From Nemesobacter sp965204665 (lineage in GTDB: Bacteria; Desulfobacterota_D; UBA1144; Nemesobacterales; Nemesobacteraceae): a DNA stretch of 64,000 nt. Below are positions 35,815 to 46,557 of the stretch, piece after piece; the first letter of the stretch is position 1, and every line of letters begins with the position of its first letter. Both the position numbers and the translations under genes were made by a program. A model generated the notes under the pieces. The model saw nothing but the letters and a program-made list of their open reading frames with translations, had not been told where the DNA came from and searched no databases. The stretch spans positions 930,001-994,000 of the forward strand of contig OZ242002.1 in NCBI GenBank assembly GCA_965204665.1, read 5' to 3'.

Positions 35815-36612
35815 ATGGAAAAATTTAAAGAAGGAGTAATCGAAAAACTTGGCTATTATGTCTATCGTCTGATTGACCCGAGAGATGGTCATACTTTTTA
35901 CATTGGAATGGGAGAGAATGACAGGGTGTTTGATCACGTTAGGGGAGTTTTAAAGTCTGATGAGGACCAAGACGAGACATCCCATAAATTAGACATCAAG
36001 TTTGCGCTGATACAAGAAATAATTCGCCAAGATCAAGAACCAATTCACATCATCCATCGCCATGGTATGGACAAGCAAACGGCGGAGCAGGTTGAATCTG
36101 CTTTGATTGATGCGTTTATGAGCCTAACAAATAAAATAAAAGGTCACGGCTCACAATATGGTCCTGCTAATGTTGATCAGTTAAATGAGAGATATTCTCA
36201 AAAAGTCGAAACCTTTAATCTGCATCAAACTCCCGATCCGGACTGTCCCGTTATTGTCATAAAGATAAAAGAAAAGAGACTAAAGCTTGTCAATAGCGAC
36301 ACCTATGAGGCAGTTCGTTCTTCATGGAAAATGTCCGTAAAAAGACTGGATACAATTAACGCTTCTCCTCATCTTGTCCTTGCTGTCAAGGACACAAAAT
36401 GCGTTGGTGTATATGAGGTTTCGACTAATGCATGGATAAAGGACCACTCTTCATCAGTTGATGACCCGAGATATGAGTTTGACGGAAAGCCGGCGGCTGA
36501 AGACATTCGGAAAAGATATATCCGAAAGCGTTTTTTGAACAAAAAGGGTGATGTGGATAGAGGGCGAAACCCCATTCGCTATTTTGGATTTAGGCCGAAC
36601 TTTACCCGTTAA
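35815..36612 (+). CDS. GIY-YIG nuclease domain protein (LEM-3-like)
   Basis: Encodes about 265 residues; the ATG has AGGAG 4 bp upstream. The GIY-YIG domain is at the N-terminus: YYVYRLIDPRDGHTFYIGMG gives the two triads, the Arg is in DRVFDHV, and the Glu in AEQVESALIDAF. NKIKGHGS follows, as in LEM-3-type bacterial GIY-YIG proteins. The C-terminal 130 residues (IVIKIKEKRLKL onward, with RNPIRYFGF near the end) resemble a DNA-binding or modified-base-binding region, but no named fold is certain. Lower GC than tolC upstream, so an acquired gene. Confidence 0.75.
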   Translation: MEKFKEGVIEKLGYYVYRLIDPRDGHTFYIGMGENDRVFDHVRGVLKSDEDQDETSHKLDIKFALIQEIIRQDQEPIHIIHRHGMDKQTAEQVESALIDAFMSLTNKIKGHGSQYGPANVDQLNERYSQKVETFNLHQTPDPDCPVIVIKIKEKRLKLVNSDTYEAVRSSWKMSVKRLDTINASPHLVLAVKDTKCVGVYEVSTNAWIKDHSSSVDDPRYEFDGKPAAEDIRKRYIRKRFLNKKGDVDRGRNPIRYFGFRPNFTR

Positions 36613-36652
36613 AACACAGGTTATCTGAATATCTCATACACTGGAAGCAAAT

Positions 36653-36698
36653 ACTCAACCACTGAAAACTTCATTCGTCACGCCTTGACCAAAAAGTT
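36653..36698. repeat. Dispersed boundary repeat, copy 2
   Basis: CTCAACCACTGAAAACTTC then CGTCACGCCTTGACC. It matches the 9828 copy in order and spacing but diverges after TTGACC. It lies just after the GIY-YIG gene. The TTGACC also serves as the -35 box of a plausible promoter. Confidence 0.55.
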
Positions 36699-36713
36699 GT
36701 TTTATGATAAAAT
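36685..36713 (+). promoter_or_regulatory. Candidate promoter for the DUF4238 gene
   Basis: TTGACC (36685-36690) and TAAAAT (36708-36713) are separated by exactly 17 bp. The -35 half comes from the dispersed repeat and the -10 from unique DNA. The gene start at 36747 is 34 bp downstream with a GGAGG between. Confidence 0.6.
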
Positions 36714-36746
36714 AACAAAAAGAAGGGGATTCTGGAGGAATTGAGA

Positions 36747-37598
36747 ATGAGTGATACCACTGCAACGACAAAAGGAAAAAAGAAACGAAAAAATCATTTC
36801 GTGCCTAGGATGCTTTTGAAAAATTTTACGGACGAAGACGGAAAATTATATTTTTTTGACAAGCGCTTCAAACAAAAGCAGGTACGAGAAACCACCCCGA
36901 AAGATCTTTACTGGGAGCGAGACCTGTATGTGCTTCGTGGTGCGGATGGTAATATGGATGATTCGGCGGAAGATCTGTTCGCTGAGCGTGAGAGAGAAGT
37001 TGCGCCTGTGTTTAATAAAATAATAGCCGCGGTTCGAAAAAGAGAAGAACCGGTTCTGAGTATGCATGAAGGAAATATTCTGGATCGCTACATTTATTTT
37101 CAGTGGGAGCGCGTGCTGGATGTACATAAACATCTTCTTGATCACACACTGAAGGGAGACCCCGAGATTCAGAATCTTCCTCCCGAGGAACTTTCGGAGT
37201 TCAGAAAAAGAATCAATGTCGAAAGCCTTACTCTCAACGTAACGGAAACGGGGGACAGAATTCTGTCCTATATGCGCTATCTGCGAAGCAAAGGTCTTGC
37301 TTTTGTTTTAATACCGAGTGACAGGAAGAAAAAGAGTTTTGTCATCGGAAGCAATCCGATTGTGAGGGTGTTTCCCGACCATTCCGAAGGAGAACCCAAA
37401 CCTTTTATTGCGCTGTGGCTTCCCTTGGCGTACGATGTGGCCGTCGCCTATGGAGGCGGACCAGGGGGTCTTACGGAATTCTCGCGGGATAGCGAGCTTC
37501 GCCGGTTCAACGAAGAAGTCTTCAAACAGAGCCAAGGCATTGCCGGGCGTTCGAGAAGTCTTATCGCTTCTCTTGCGGGCTTGAGGCACATAACATAA
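36747..37598 (+). CDS. DUF4238 family protein
   Basis: Encodes about 283 residues; the ATG at 36747 has GGAGG 8 bp upstream. The family signature is KKRKNHFVPRMLLKNFTDEDG, then KLYFFDKRFKQKQVRETTPK, and near residue 195 FVIGSNPIVR followed by LWLPLAYDVAVAYG. DUF4238 proteins are widespread, often in islands, with no assigned reaction. The HFVP start suggests a conserved active or binding site. It is intact, and alone between repeat copies. Confidence 0.8.
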   Translation: MSDTTATTKGKKKRKNHFVPRMLLKNFTDEDGKLYFFDKRFKQKQVRETTPKDLYWERDLYVLRGADGNMDDSAEDLFAEREREVAPVFNKIIAAVRKREEPVLSMHEGNILDRYIYFQWERVLDVHKHLLDHTLKGDPEIQNLPPEELSEFRKRINVESLTLNVTETGDRILSYMRYLRSKGLAFVLIPSDRKKKSFVIGSNPIVRVFPDHSEGEPKPFIALWLPLAYDVAVAYGGGPGGLTEFSRDSELRRFNEEVFKQSQGIAGRSRSLIASLAGLRHIT

Positions 37599-38613
37599 CG
37601 CGTGTTGTCTGAGTTTCTTTTTGGAATAACCGGTGCTGTCAGGGGTTGGCTTCGTTAAGAGAGTTTAATGGGCGGGATGAGTTAACAATATCATCAAGTA
37701 CTCTGAGTTCCCTGCGTCCCTGATAGGTTGCGGCGCGACGGCACAGGCGTTGCAGTCCTTTGGTATGTCGCAACTCGGTCTCCGGATTGTTTCATGCGTA
37801 CAGGGCCAACGATCTCAGGAAGGCGTTGCGCAGGTTTTCATCGCCGAACATGGAATTCCGGAAGACTACTCGGTCGATGAATTTCTCCCAGTAGTTCTGA
37901 CTGGTGCGGACAATAACCCGCAGATGTTTCGCGAGGTCCCTGTCGACCCGGAAAGCATGTTCCACCCAGCGTTCCCGCCACCATGAGCGCGCGAACGGAC
38001 AGTCCACATAGACGGAGCGGTTGAGACTGTGAAGATATTCTGAGATTCTGCATTGTTCAGCGTAGCCCTCAGAACCGAGATGTTTTTACCGAATCTGATT
38101 TGTCTTCCGTTTTCCTCTCTCTTCGGCCAATACAGCGGCATAAGTATCCTTGCATTACAAGCAGTTATGTGTTGATATCATTTCTTTTCTGAAGTACAAC
38201 TACACACTGTTTTAGAAGATTTTCAACCTCTTCCTTCAAAAAAACAGATGCATTCCTAACAGTAGATTTATTCTTTAACGACCTTCCTCTCAATACTTTC
38301 ACAGTCTCGGTTGCCCCGGACTTCGGACAACCCGCCGAGTCTGCGGAGCACGGTACGTACGCAGCGGTCGACCGGAGGGCCGTGCGCTCCGACATATCGG
38401 CAAGCACCCGGTCGATCCGCTCGCACCCGCCGGACAAGCTGCCGGCGTTTGCGGCGAGGTAGGACGACTCGATCCGACCCTGTTGAAGATGTTCGAGGGT
38501 GACATGTGCCCAGAATGTGGAACGGCAGGCGGCGGCGATGACCACATCGCGAAAAGAGTGCTCTCGGTCATGACAGGAGGCGCTTTACGTGAATGATACG
38601 GAGTTAAGTACTG
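37599..38613. other. Degraded stretch with gene remnants
   Basis: About 1 kb without an intact gene. Minus-strand frames at 37792-38141 form one broken protein (separate entry). On the plus strand, 38390-38590 has a frame ending in EGDMCPECGTAGGGDDHIAK, a possible Zn-binding tail of a lost gene; I cannot name it. The rest shows nothing recognisable. Confidence 0.4.
37792..38141 (-). pseudogene. Broken unknown gene
   Basis: One frame starts MPLYWPKREENGRQIRFGKN and NISVLRATLNNAES and loses coherence near 38035. Another frame then continues NRSVYVDCPFARSWWRERWV and RVDRDLAKHLRVIVRTSQNY, ending at 37792. A one-base shift near 38035 would join them into a protein of about 115 residues. I do not recognise the family. 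The aromatic and basic pattern looks like a real protein rather than a shadow frame. Confidence 0.45.
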
Positions 38614-40302
38614 ATGAACGATATCTGCAGGAGATTGTGTGAGTTACTGGTTCTTCCGGAAGAAAGCAGCAATTGCGATTCATGGCTTAAGCAGAAGGAC
38701 TTCGTAGAGTTTCTGGAAGAAAACGCGAGAGATGATCAGATAATCATCTATGCTTCGATTCGTTCCGCCGATAGATCTCTTCCCTCCGATCTTTTTGCTT
38801 ACTCAATACAGGTTCCCGTGACCGTTGTCAGTCCTCCCGAGGTTGATGATCTCCTGAAGTGGTCGGTAAGCCGAGAAGCCGCTTGGAACGTTTCGGAAGA
38901 CGGACGAAATGTGCGGGTCGAATCTTCGCTCAGAGATAATCCCAGCAAAACCCTTTCCCGAGGAGAACATCTTCTGTTCACTCGCAGTTTTGAAGGAGAC
39001 GGCGAGCTTCGTTATTACATAGAGATCAGCCAGAAATTCTCTCATGTCTGCGGAATCCACCACATGCCGGAACGCAAAGCGTGGTGCCGGCTGGACAAAC
39101 GCGGCGATATGGAGGATGTCGTGCGTGAAGTTGAAATTGCTCCTTCCGGCGAATTTAGGTGTAGAGGTACAATCGTTCTTTTCAATCGGCATGTTCTGGA
39201 TGAGTACGCCGCCCTGACCGGAACAGCGCTCGTGCGGATGTTCGATTTCGACAGATGCTGCGGGTCAAAACCTCCTGACTGGAGCGGAAAGACGGAGCTT
39301 TCAAACCCCGGGAGAGATATTTTCTACCGTTACGGAGCGGACCCGGGAAATTGTAGATACATAAGAGGTGTTCAGATAATACCGACTGCCGTGTGCCGGG
39401 AAGAAGCCTTCAGGAGAATTTGCGGGGGCTTTGAAGAAGACGAGCGGAAACAGGAAAAATTCATTGTGGCCCGCGATCCTGAAAACAGGAAAATCGAGGA
39501 GATTTCCTACGAAGACGGCATGATGTTCGAGACGGCGTTTTTCCGGCCGGAGGTTCTGTCGAAGTACAAGGCCGACCGTGAAAAATACAGTTTCGGGGAA
39601 GACCGGATCGACTGCCGCGATTCCTGGTCTCTTGAATTTTTCGATATCAACGAAGAGGGGCAGGTGTATGTCTTCCTGAGACATCTGAGTTATCTTCCCG
39701 GTGAAGAGCAGCGCCACTGGAAAGAATATAACGAGAAACCCGAAGCCCGGATGTTCCGTCATGTATTCAAGAGGTTTGTCCGGGGAGAACCTTATTCACA
39801 TTACAGCCCTCTTGCGAGCTTGAAGAACAATCTTCAGAGCCTGAAATGTGAATGGTGGAAGATTCGGTCGCCGGAGGCGACCAGTCGGGCCCAGTACCCT
39901 GTGACGGGATCAAACGACGAATGGAGAGACGAGATTCTCCATCTGGACCAGTTGCTGGTGGAAGGTTTTGAGGAGAAATGGTTGCGTCGAAAAGCCAAAA
40001 AACTTGGGCGCGACCCGAAACAAGAAGACCGCTCTCTTAATCTGCTTGAGGAATGCCTGACAGGGCTTGGCTTTGAAGAAGACCACACATCCTCAATTGT
40101 TTCTCCTCTCCGAGAAGTACGTTACCTGAGGAATAAATTAAAAGGTCATGTCTTGAGGAAGGATGCAGAAGAACTCAAGAAAAAAGCAGTTGCGGAACAC
40201 GGAAGTTATCTGAAGCAATATAAAAATCTCGCGGCCGAATGCGACGAAGCTGTTCTGACTCTAACAAAAGCGTTTCGGGACCCGCGGATGAACCGAAGAT
40301 AA
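38614..40302 (+). CDS. Large hypothetical protein with C-terminal HEPN-type motif
   Basis: Encodes 562 residues, with GGAG about 10 bp before the ATG. No named domain is clear in the first 450 residues. They include conserved-looking segments FLRHLSYLPGEEQRHWKEYN near residue 355 and EKPEARMFRHVFKRFVRGEP. Near residue 508 is EVRYLRNKLKGHV: the R-N-x4-H arrangement is the catalytic motif of HEPN ribonucleases, in a helical setting as expected. HEPN proteins commonly cut RNA in abortive-infection systems. The role is inferred from this motif and from the defence-rich setting. A boundary repeat begins at its stop codon. Confidence 0.6.
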   Translation: MNDICRRLCELLVLPEESSNCDSWLKQKDFVEFLEENARDDQIIIYASIRSADRSLPSDLFAYSIQVPVTVVSPPEVDDLLKWSVSREAAWNVSEDGRNVRVESSLRDNPSKTLSRGEHLLFTRSFEGDGELRYYIEISQKFSHVCGIHHMPERKAWCRLDKRGDMEDVVREVEIAPSGEFRCRGTIVLFNRHVLDEYAALTGTALVRMFDFDRCCGSKPPDWSGKTELSNPGRDIFYRYGADPGNCRYIRGVQIIPTAVCREEAFRRICGGFEEDERKQEKFIVARDPENRKIEEISYEDGMMFETAFFRPEVLSKYKADREKYSFGEDRIDCRDSWSLEFFDINEEGQVYVFLRHLSYLPGEEQRHWKEYNEKPEARMFRHVFKRFVRGEPYSHYSPLASLKNNLQSLKCEWWKIRSPEATSRAQYPVTGSNDEWRDEILHLDQLLVEGFEEKWLRRKAKKLGRDPKQEDRSLNLLEECLTGLGFEEDHTSSIVSPLREVRYLRNKLKGHVLRKDAEELKKKAVAEHGSYLKQYKNLAAECDEAVLTLTKAFRDPRMNRR

Positions 40303-40326
40303 CCGTTCTCGGTCAAGGTGTGGTCG
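40300..40326. repeat. Dispersed boundary repeat, copy 3
   Basis: TAACCGTTCTCGGTCAAGG followed by TGTGGTC. It matches the copies at 42195 and 44450 with one extra base in the core. It begins inside the stop codon of the HEPN-motif gene. Confidence 0.55.
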
Positions 40327-40463
40327 GTGCCTCCGACAAACCTCGTGCGGACTCGGGTTGGAGACTCTGCTGAAAGGACATCTCTTCCTGACATACGATC
40401 AATTGACATTGCCGATGCAGCCGAGAATCATGCCCCGACGGTCTCTGTATTTCTTCACCGCAG

Positions 40464-40497
40464 AAACTCGGGTCGCAATTTCCTGAGACCCGGGTTT
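40464..40497 (-). terminator. Hairpin downstream of the collagen/RTX gene
   Basis: AAACTCGGGTC (40464-40474) pairs with GACCCGGGTTT (40487-40497) with one mismatch over 11 bp and a 12-nt loop. There is no T tract, so its role as a terminator is uncertain. Confidence 0.35.
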
Positions 40498-40534
40498 ACC
40501 AGACACCTGCCGAAGACTAAGGCGTAAGAACAAC

Positions 40535-41686
40535 TCAGTCCACGAATTCATGCAGAGTCGATGTGGTACGGATTGTATTCGCCAAGGTCTCATCTGCTGA
40601 ACCGTTCACCTGTATCTCAACAACATTAGCTCCACCTACGGAAATGATACCGCCTGAGCCGGCTAATGTTCTGGATCCTGAAGGAAAAGTTTTGAACTGG
40701 ACCTTGTCGTTCTGTTCTGCTGAAAAGTCCTTGATAACATCCGTCCACTGTGTGCGTAGGTGTCTTTTGTATTCAATTATAAAAGTGTCGCTTCCGGTCC
40801 CTCCGGTAAGAGTATCGTTGTCCTGCAGTCCTCTCAGGACATCATCTCCGGCTCCTCCGTCCAGAACATCCCTTCCTCCTTCCCCTCTCAGGTAATTATT
40901 TCCGGTGTCTCCGGTGATATTATCATTGCCCCTGCCGCCGAAAACATTTTCAATACCTTCAAACGTAAATATTCCCAAACTCTGACCGCTGCCGTCAAAA
41001 GTCCCTGAAGAAAGATCGAAGGTTATAGAAGCGGACAAATTATCGTTTATGTTGGAAGGAACCCCGGTGCCCCGAGCTAAGCGTTTCCGGGCTTCCGCTG
41101 AGGTTAAGCTTGCATTGCTGGAAAACAATATAGTATCTTGGTGGAAGGTATTACCTGTCGGCTGACCCCCTCCGATAAATTTGTTGGTGCCCGACTCGGC
41201 AAGATAAAAATAATCATAACCTTCTCCACCGTCGAGCGTATCATCTCCGTTGCCACCATAGAGTATATCCGACCCGCCTTCTCCGTAGATCGTATCATTG
41301 CCGTCGTTTCCCTGAATATAATCTATGCGGTCTCCTCCATAAACAGTATCATTACCGTTACCGCCGTTTATGTTGTTCTCATGTCGATTTCCACAGATAA
41401 CATCATCATTCTCAGTTCCTGTTATGTCTTGAAACCCCTCCACCCCATTCACTACATCGCATCTGGGGTCGATCGTATCACCCATATCCCCTTTATCTCC
41501 TTTCGCTCCGTCTTTACCTGCCGGTCCCGCCGTTCCCGGATCACCTTTTTCCCCGTCTTTACCATCTTTACCATCTTTACCTGCAGGACCCGGCGGACCT
41601 GCCGGCCCCATATCCCCTTCACAGGCTGTAAGGAAAACCGCTCCGCCGAGCAGAAACAACAACACTAAAAAGTTACGTAACTTCAT
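40535..41686 (-). CDS. Lipoprotein with collagen-like and RTX calcium-binding repeats
   Basis: Encodes 383 residues. A signal sequence ends in a good lipobox FLTAC (Cys near 22). Directly after it comes a collagen-like stretch of Gly-x-y triplets (GPAGPPGPAGKDGKDGKDG and on to about residue 70). Then from about 90 to 155, and again from about 255 to 310, come RTX-type nonapeptides (GGNGNDTVYGG, GGNGDDTLDGG, GGAGDDVLRGL), which bind calcium as a beta roll. The tail WTDVIKDFSAEQNDKVQF resembles the end of RTX secretion domains. It is likely a surface lipoprotein for adhesion or host contact. Joining these two modules in one lipoprotein is unusual. Confidence 0.8.
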   Translation of the reverse strand: MKLRNFLVLLFLLGGAVFLTACEGDMGPAGPPGPAGKDGKDGKDGEKGDPGTAGPAGKDGAKGDKGDMGDTIDPRCDVVNGVEGFQDITGTENDDVICGNRHENNINGGNGNDTVYGGDRIDYIQGNDGNDTIYGEGGSDILYGGNGDDTLDGGEGYDYFYLAESGTNKFIGGGQPTGNTFHQDTILFSSNASLTSAEARKRLARGTGVPSNINDNLSASITFDLSSGTFDGSGQSLGIFTFEGIENVFGGRGNDNITGDTGNNYLRGEGGRDVLDGGAGDDVLRGLQDNDTLTGGTGSDTFIIEYKRHLRTQWTDVIKDFSAEQNDKVQFKTFPSGSRTLAGSGGIISVGGANVVEIQVNGSADETLANTIRTTSTLHEFVD

Positions 41687-42194
41687 AATTCAACCTCCTT
41701 GTGCAGAATATCTCCTGCATCATAATTTTTATCACCACGGATTTGATTCTACCCCCCCCCTACTTATGTCAAGGGTAAGTGCCTGCATTCAGTAATAAAG
41801 GGTTGGCGGTTCAACCGGTCGGGATTCGCTTCCGGTTCCTTGCGAAGCGCAGTCACATCCTCTTTTCAGGGTTTGTCGGGTTGTACCGTCCACATCCTGA
41901 ACGGTTCAATTGGGACCTGTCCCTAGGCCCGATAGACGGTGCCAGAGCAGACACCGGAATCCCGACAACGTTTCTATCAGCACGGATGTAATATTGTATC
42001 GTCGGGTTCACTGATCGGGTGAGCATAGACAGACTGTGTGGAGAATGTGCGAGGTTGGGAATTCATATCATGGAAGGTCAGATATTGTCTGATGGCGCTA
42101 CGGTGAATCCCTGCAGGTCGTGTCCGAATCATGAATCTGAAAGTGGATTATATTATTTATCAGCACCCAGTAGACATGACCGCTTCAGCAACCG
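41687..42194. other. Intergenic stretch upstream of the collagen/RTX gene
   Basis: Holds a run of nine C at 41752-41760, about 65-75 bp before the lipoprotein start and so near its expected promoter. A small open frame at 42019 has Cys-rich sequence (NPCRSCPNHES) but no clear start signal. Otherwise nothing is recognisable. Confidence 0.35.
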
Positions 42195-42300
42195 TAACCG
42201 TTCGATCAAGGCGTGGTTGCTAAGTAATTTGTATTGAAATACTTCCCCTTCCCAAGCATGTAGAAACTGATAATTCCGGCCCATCAGACTTTTTTTAAGC
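42195..42300. repeat. Long boundary repeat, copy 4
   Basis: About 105 bp. It starts TAACCGTTCGATCAAGGCG and goes on through TAAGTAATTT, CCCAAGCATGTAGAAACTGA and TAATTCCGGCCC. It aligns throughout with 44450-44555, with scattered substitutions. The two are direct repeats that bracket the helicase fragment. Confidence 0.7.
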
Positions 42301-42309
42301 GGTTGTAAT

Positions 42310-42760
42310 CCACAGTATGACTATTGAAGTGGATGTCGGTTCATCGGATGATGATGCAGAGGACATCGATTCTCCGTCGGCTCGGCCGGCATGCGCTCCG
42401 GCGGACCGGAAGTCTCTGTCCGAAGGGCAACGAGACCGAGCCCTTCGGATGGAAAAGCGTCGTCGGGAGTCGGAACGCGAATTGTCGGCGGCGTGATATG
42501 ACGGGGAACATGACAAAGCGCCGTTTCGGTGTGATCAGTCCCGGCGTGATGAGGCCCTTGAAGACCAGAGGTGTAGTCGGAAGGGTCTGATGCTGGATAA
42601 GTTGGAGTCTCCGGAGGCAGAGTTCGCTGAACTGGAGAGGAAGGTTGATGAATTCCTCTTTGGTTGGGAAGTCTCTTCAGGTTCACCATACGGCGGAAGG
42701 AGCGGGAAGCGGAAGAGTTCGAGTTTGCGTCGCAGGTGGAGATAACAGCCGGGCTCACCC
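42310..42760 (+). other. Possible decayed coding remnant
   Basis: Two consecutive plus-strand frames look protein-like. The first reads TIEVDVGSSDDDAEDIDSPS and then a charged helix RDRALRMEKRRRESEREL. After a stop, the second reads LDKLESPEAEFAELERKVDE. This suggests a degraded coiled-coil protein. No family is recognised. Confidence 0.3.
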
Positions 42761-42925
42761 GGTCATGGTTGCAACCCCCGACCGCGTCTGCAGGTTATGG
42801 AAGAATTGTTGTTTTCTCCCGCTGATGAGTTGATCTGTTCCGATTGCGGAAAGCCGTGCTGTGCCGTCCGTTCGTGTTCGGCGAAATTTCCACGTCCGGC
42901 ATTACCAAACACGCCTCAGGCGGTC

Positions 42926-44381
<1,456 letters not shown>

Positions 44382-44449
44382 CCTCCGGCGGCCCACGCGC
44401 CCCAATCTCTGCCGGAACTGCTTGCGCGTCGCCGGAACACCGATGTTCG

Positions 44450-44555
44450 TAACCGTTCGGTCAAGGTGTGACCGCTAAGCAATTCACCCTGGAATATCCA
44501 CTCCCCTCAAGCATGTAGGAACCTATAATTCCGCCTCGTCAAACTTCTTTTATGG
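44450..44555. repeat. Long boundary repeat, copy 5
   Basis: TAACCGTTCGGTCAAGGTG, then CCGCTAAGCAATTC, CTCAAGCATGTAGGAACC and TATAATTCCGCC. It is the partner of 42195-42300. It lies between the poly-C/helicase remnant and the AbiTii gene. Confidence 0.7.
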
Positions 44556-44682
44556 GCGTAGTCATTTTTGACCTTTTTAGTTAAAGAATTTATCGTTTTC
44601 AACTATAGTCATGCATCAATCTAATTTTGAATAGACCCGTATACGTTGCTGATGAATCGTTTGAGAGAGCGGAGAAATACAA

Positions 44683-45600
44683 ATGACCTTATTACATGAT
44701 ATTCAGGCGGCACTCCTTGATGACAAAATCAGCGTTGGAACTACCCTACTAAAACTCCGCTTTTTAGCGTCAAAGCTGGACGCAGACATCCTGGAGGAAT
44801 GGGTCCAATACGAGACAGAAGGTTATCCAAATGATGTACAGGTTCCCGATTACAGGTTGGCTCAAATCACATATAACGGAATTTTTATTGACTCAATGGG
44901 GCGGGTCAGTAGCGAATCCATTCCAGGATACTTGATCGAAAAATTTGCCGGCAAAAAATGGGTGACGTATGAAATCCGTGAAGGGCTTCCCGTAATCGAC
45001 ATCCAACTAAATAACATCAGTGAAAAGAGTCCCCTTGGAATTGATTCTAGCAATCTCAAGTTGCTTTTGCAGGATAAGATCTACCTGGGTATGACCATTG
45101 TAGAGGTCAGAAACCGGATTGACTCTGGCGCGTTCACTCGAATTCAGCAAGCTGTAAGAGTAAAGACACTGGACTTTACACTGAAGCTAGAGAAGCGAGT
45201 TCCGGCAGCAGCCGAGATTTCTGTCGGGCAAACGGTCGGCACGATCACTTCGACTGAACAAAAGGATGTTAACCACCTGACACAGCAGACTTTCTACGGT
45301 GATGTGACAAACATTTATGGCGACCATGGTGCCGCAGTAAAGTTGAACATCATCAAAGGAGGGGATATGTCGTCTCTGGCTAGTGCTCTTGAGGATGCAG
45401 GAATTCCCATCGACAAAGCAAAGGAACTCGCTGAAATTGCAGGTCATGAGGAACCGCAGGATAAAGATTATCCACTCGGCCCAAATGCTCAAAAATGGCT
45501 GGAGAACAAATTGAAAGAGGGTGCCGCCGAAGCATGGAGGTTGGGAAGGTCTGTTTTGCAGGCGCTTATCATTGAATCTTTTAAGCGATTTTACGGGTAA
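44683..45600 (+). CDS. AbiTii-domain protein
   Basis: Encodes 305 residues. The N-terminal about 190 residues match the AbiTii fold associated with abortive infection: LLHDIQAALLDDKISVGTTL, LLKLRFLASKLDADILEEWV and YETEGYPNDVQVPDYRLA. After a spacer (QQTFYGDVTNIYGDHG, a pattern also seen next to pentapeptide or bactofilin-like linkers) comes a short helical tail. It is intact, AT-richer than its neighbours, and bracketed by boundary repeats at 44450 and 45601, so it looks like a cassette. Confidence 0.75.
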   Translation: MTLLHDIQAALLDDKISVGTTLLKLRFLASKLDADILEEWVQYETEGYPNDVQVPDYRLAQITYNGIFIDSMGRVSSESIPGYLIEKFAGKKWVTYEIREGLPVIDIQLNNISEKSPLGIDSSNLKLLLQDKIYLGMTIVEVRNRIDSGAFTRIQQAVRVKTLDFTLKLEKRVPAAAEISVGQTVGTITSTEQKDVNHLTQQTFYGDVTNIYGDHGAAVKLNIIKGGDMSSLASALEDAGIPIDKAKELAEIAGHEEPQDKDYPLGPNAQKWLENKLKEGAAEAWRLGRSVLQALIIESFKRFYG

Positions 45601-45640
45601 GTGTTCGGCTGAGAGGTGACCGCTAGGCAAGTTTTTTCCC
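45601..45640. repeat. Degenerate boundary repeat, copy 6
   Basis: GTGTTCGGCTGAGAGGTG then ACCGCTAGGCAAGTT. It aligns with GTTCGGTCAAGGTG and ACCGCTAAGCAATT of the 44450 copy. It begins right after the AbiTii stop codon. Confidence 0.5.
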
Positions 45641-45901
45641 AGTTATGGTACTCTGCATTACAACGCGGCAAGGTATATATGCTCAGTCGGTTTCAGTTCC
45701 GGTGGTCTTTTCAGCAAAACGGATGACGGATTTATTCATGTGAATCATACTGTGCCGGGTCCTGGAAATAAAAGGTGGCTGCGTTCTTGATCCGGCGGAA
45801 GTTTTTATGTCTGTCCGTCCCGACTGCCTCTCAATGCCGCATCGTAGAAAACCGGCTCTTTTACCGCCGGAGCCGATTCGGATTTCAAGAGAGGGGAACC
45901 A

Positions 45902-46384
45902 ATGGATAAACTTTCACCTGAAAGACGAAGCTGGAATATGAGCAGAGTCGGGTCCCGGAACACCGGCCCCGAACTGCAGTTGAGAAAAGCGCTGCACGGA
46001 ATGGGGTTTCGGTATCGGCTGCACGACAGAAGATTGCCCGGCTCTCCGGATCTTGTTTTCCCGAAATACGGAGCTGTCATTTTTGTTCACGGATGTTTCT
46101 GGCATCGGCACGGTTGCGGACGGACGACGACTCCTTCGACACGGACGGATTTCTGGGAAGCCAAATTCAGGGCCAACACGGAACGGGACAGAAAGAACAT
46201 CCGGGAACTTCAGGATGCCGGTTGGCGTGTTATGGTCGTATGGGAGTGCGAATTGAAGAAGTCGGGCGGCGAAGATCTGTACGAAGGGATACGGAATTTT
46301 CTGTACGGCGGGAATGATGAAGTATCGGGTGCGGATACATCTTCCGGGGGGACTCCCGACCGGTCGGGAGAAAAATCGTTATGA
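45902..46384 (+). CDS. vsr: Very-short-patch repair endonuclease Vsr
   Basis: Encodes 160 residues, typical length. Vsr nicks next to T:G mismatches caused by deamination of 5-methylcytosine, so it pairs with the m5C methyltransferase downstream. Motifs: RRSWNMSRVGSRNTGPEL, GFRYRLHDRRLPGSPDLVF (catalytic Asp), FVHGCFWHRHGC (His and Zn Cys) and WRVMVVWECELKK. The gene is intact although its partner is broken. About 170 bp of apparently empty DNA separate it from the methylase start. Confidence 0.92.
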   Translation: MDKLSPERRSWNMSRVGSRNTGPELQLRKALHGMGFRYRLHDRRLPGSPDLVFPKYGAVIFVHGCFWHRHGCGRTTTPSTRTDFWEAKFRANTERDRKNIRELQDAGWRVMVVWECELKKSGGEDLYEGIRNFLYGGNDEVSGADTSSGGTPDRSGEKSL

Positions 46385-46557
46385 GCGGCGGTGTCGTACT
46401 TCGGATTTCAACGGACGGTGGACCACACGCGGACTTCGGCATATTACCGCCTGAGGAGTGCGGGCCGTGTGTGCGGAGTCTGTGTTCCTTACCGTACGCA
46501 CTGCGGGTTGACTTCCGGTATCGACAATGAGCCGCAATGTGTAACGGGTAAGAACCG

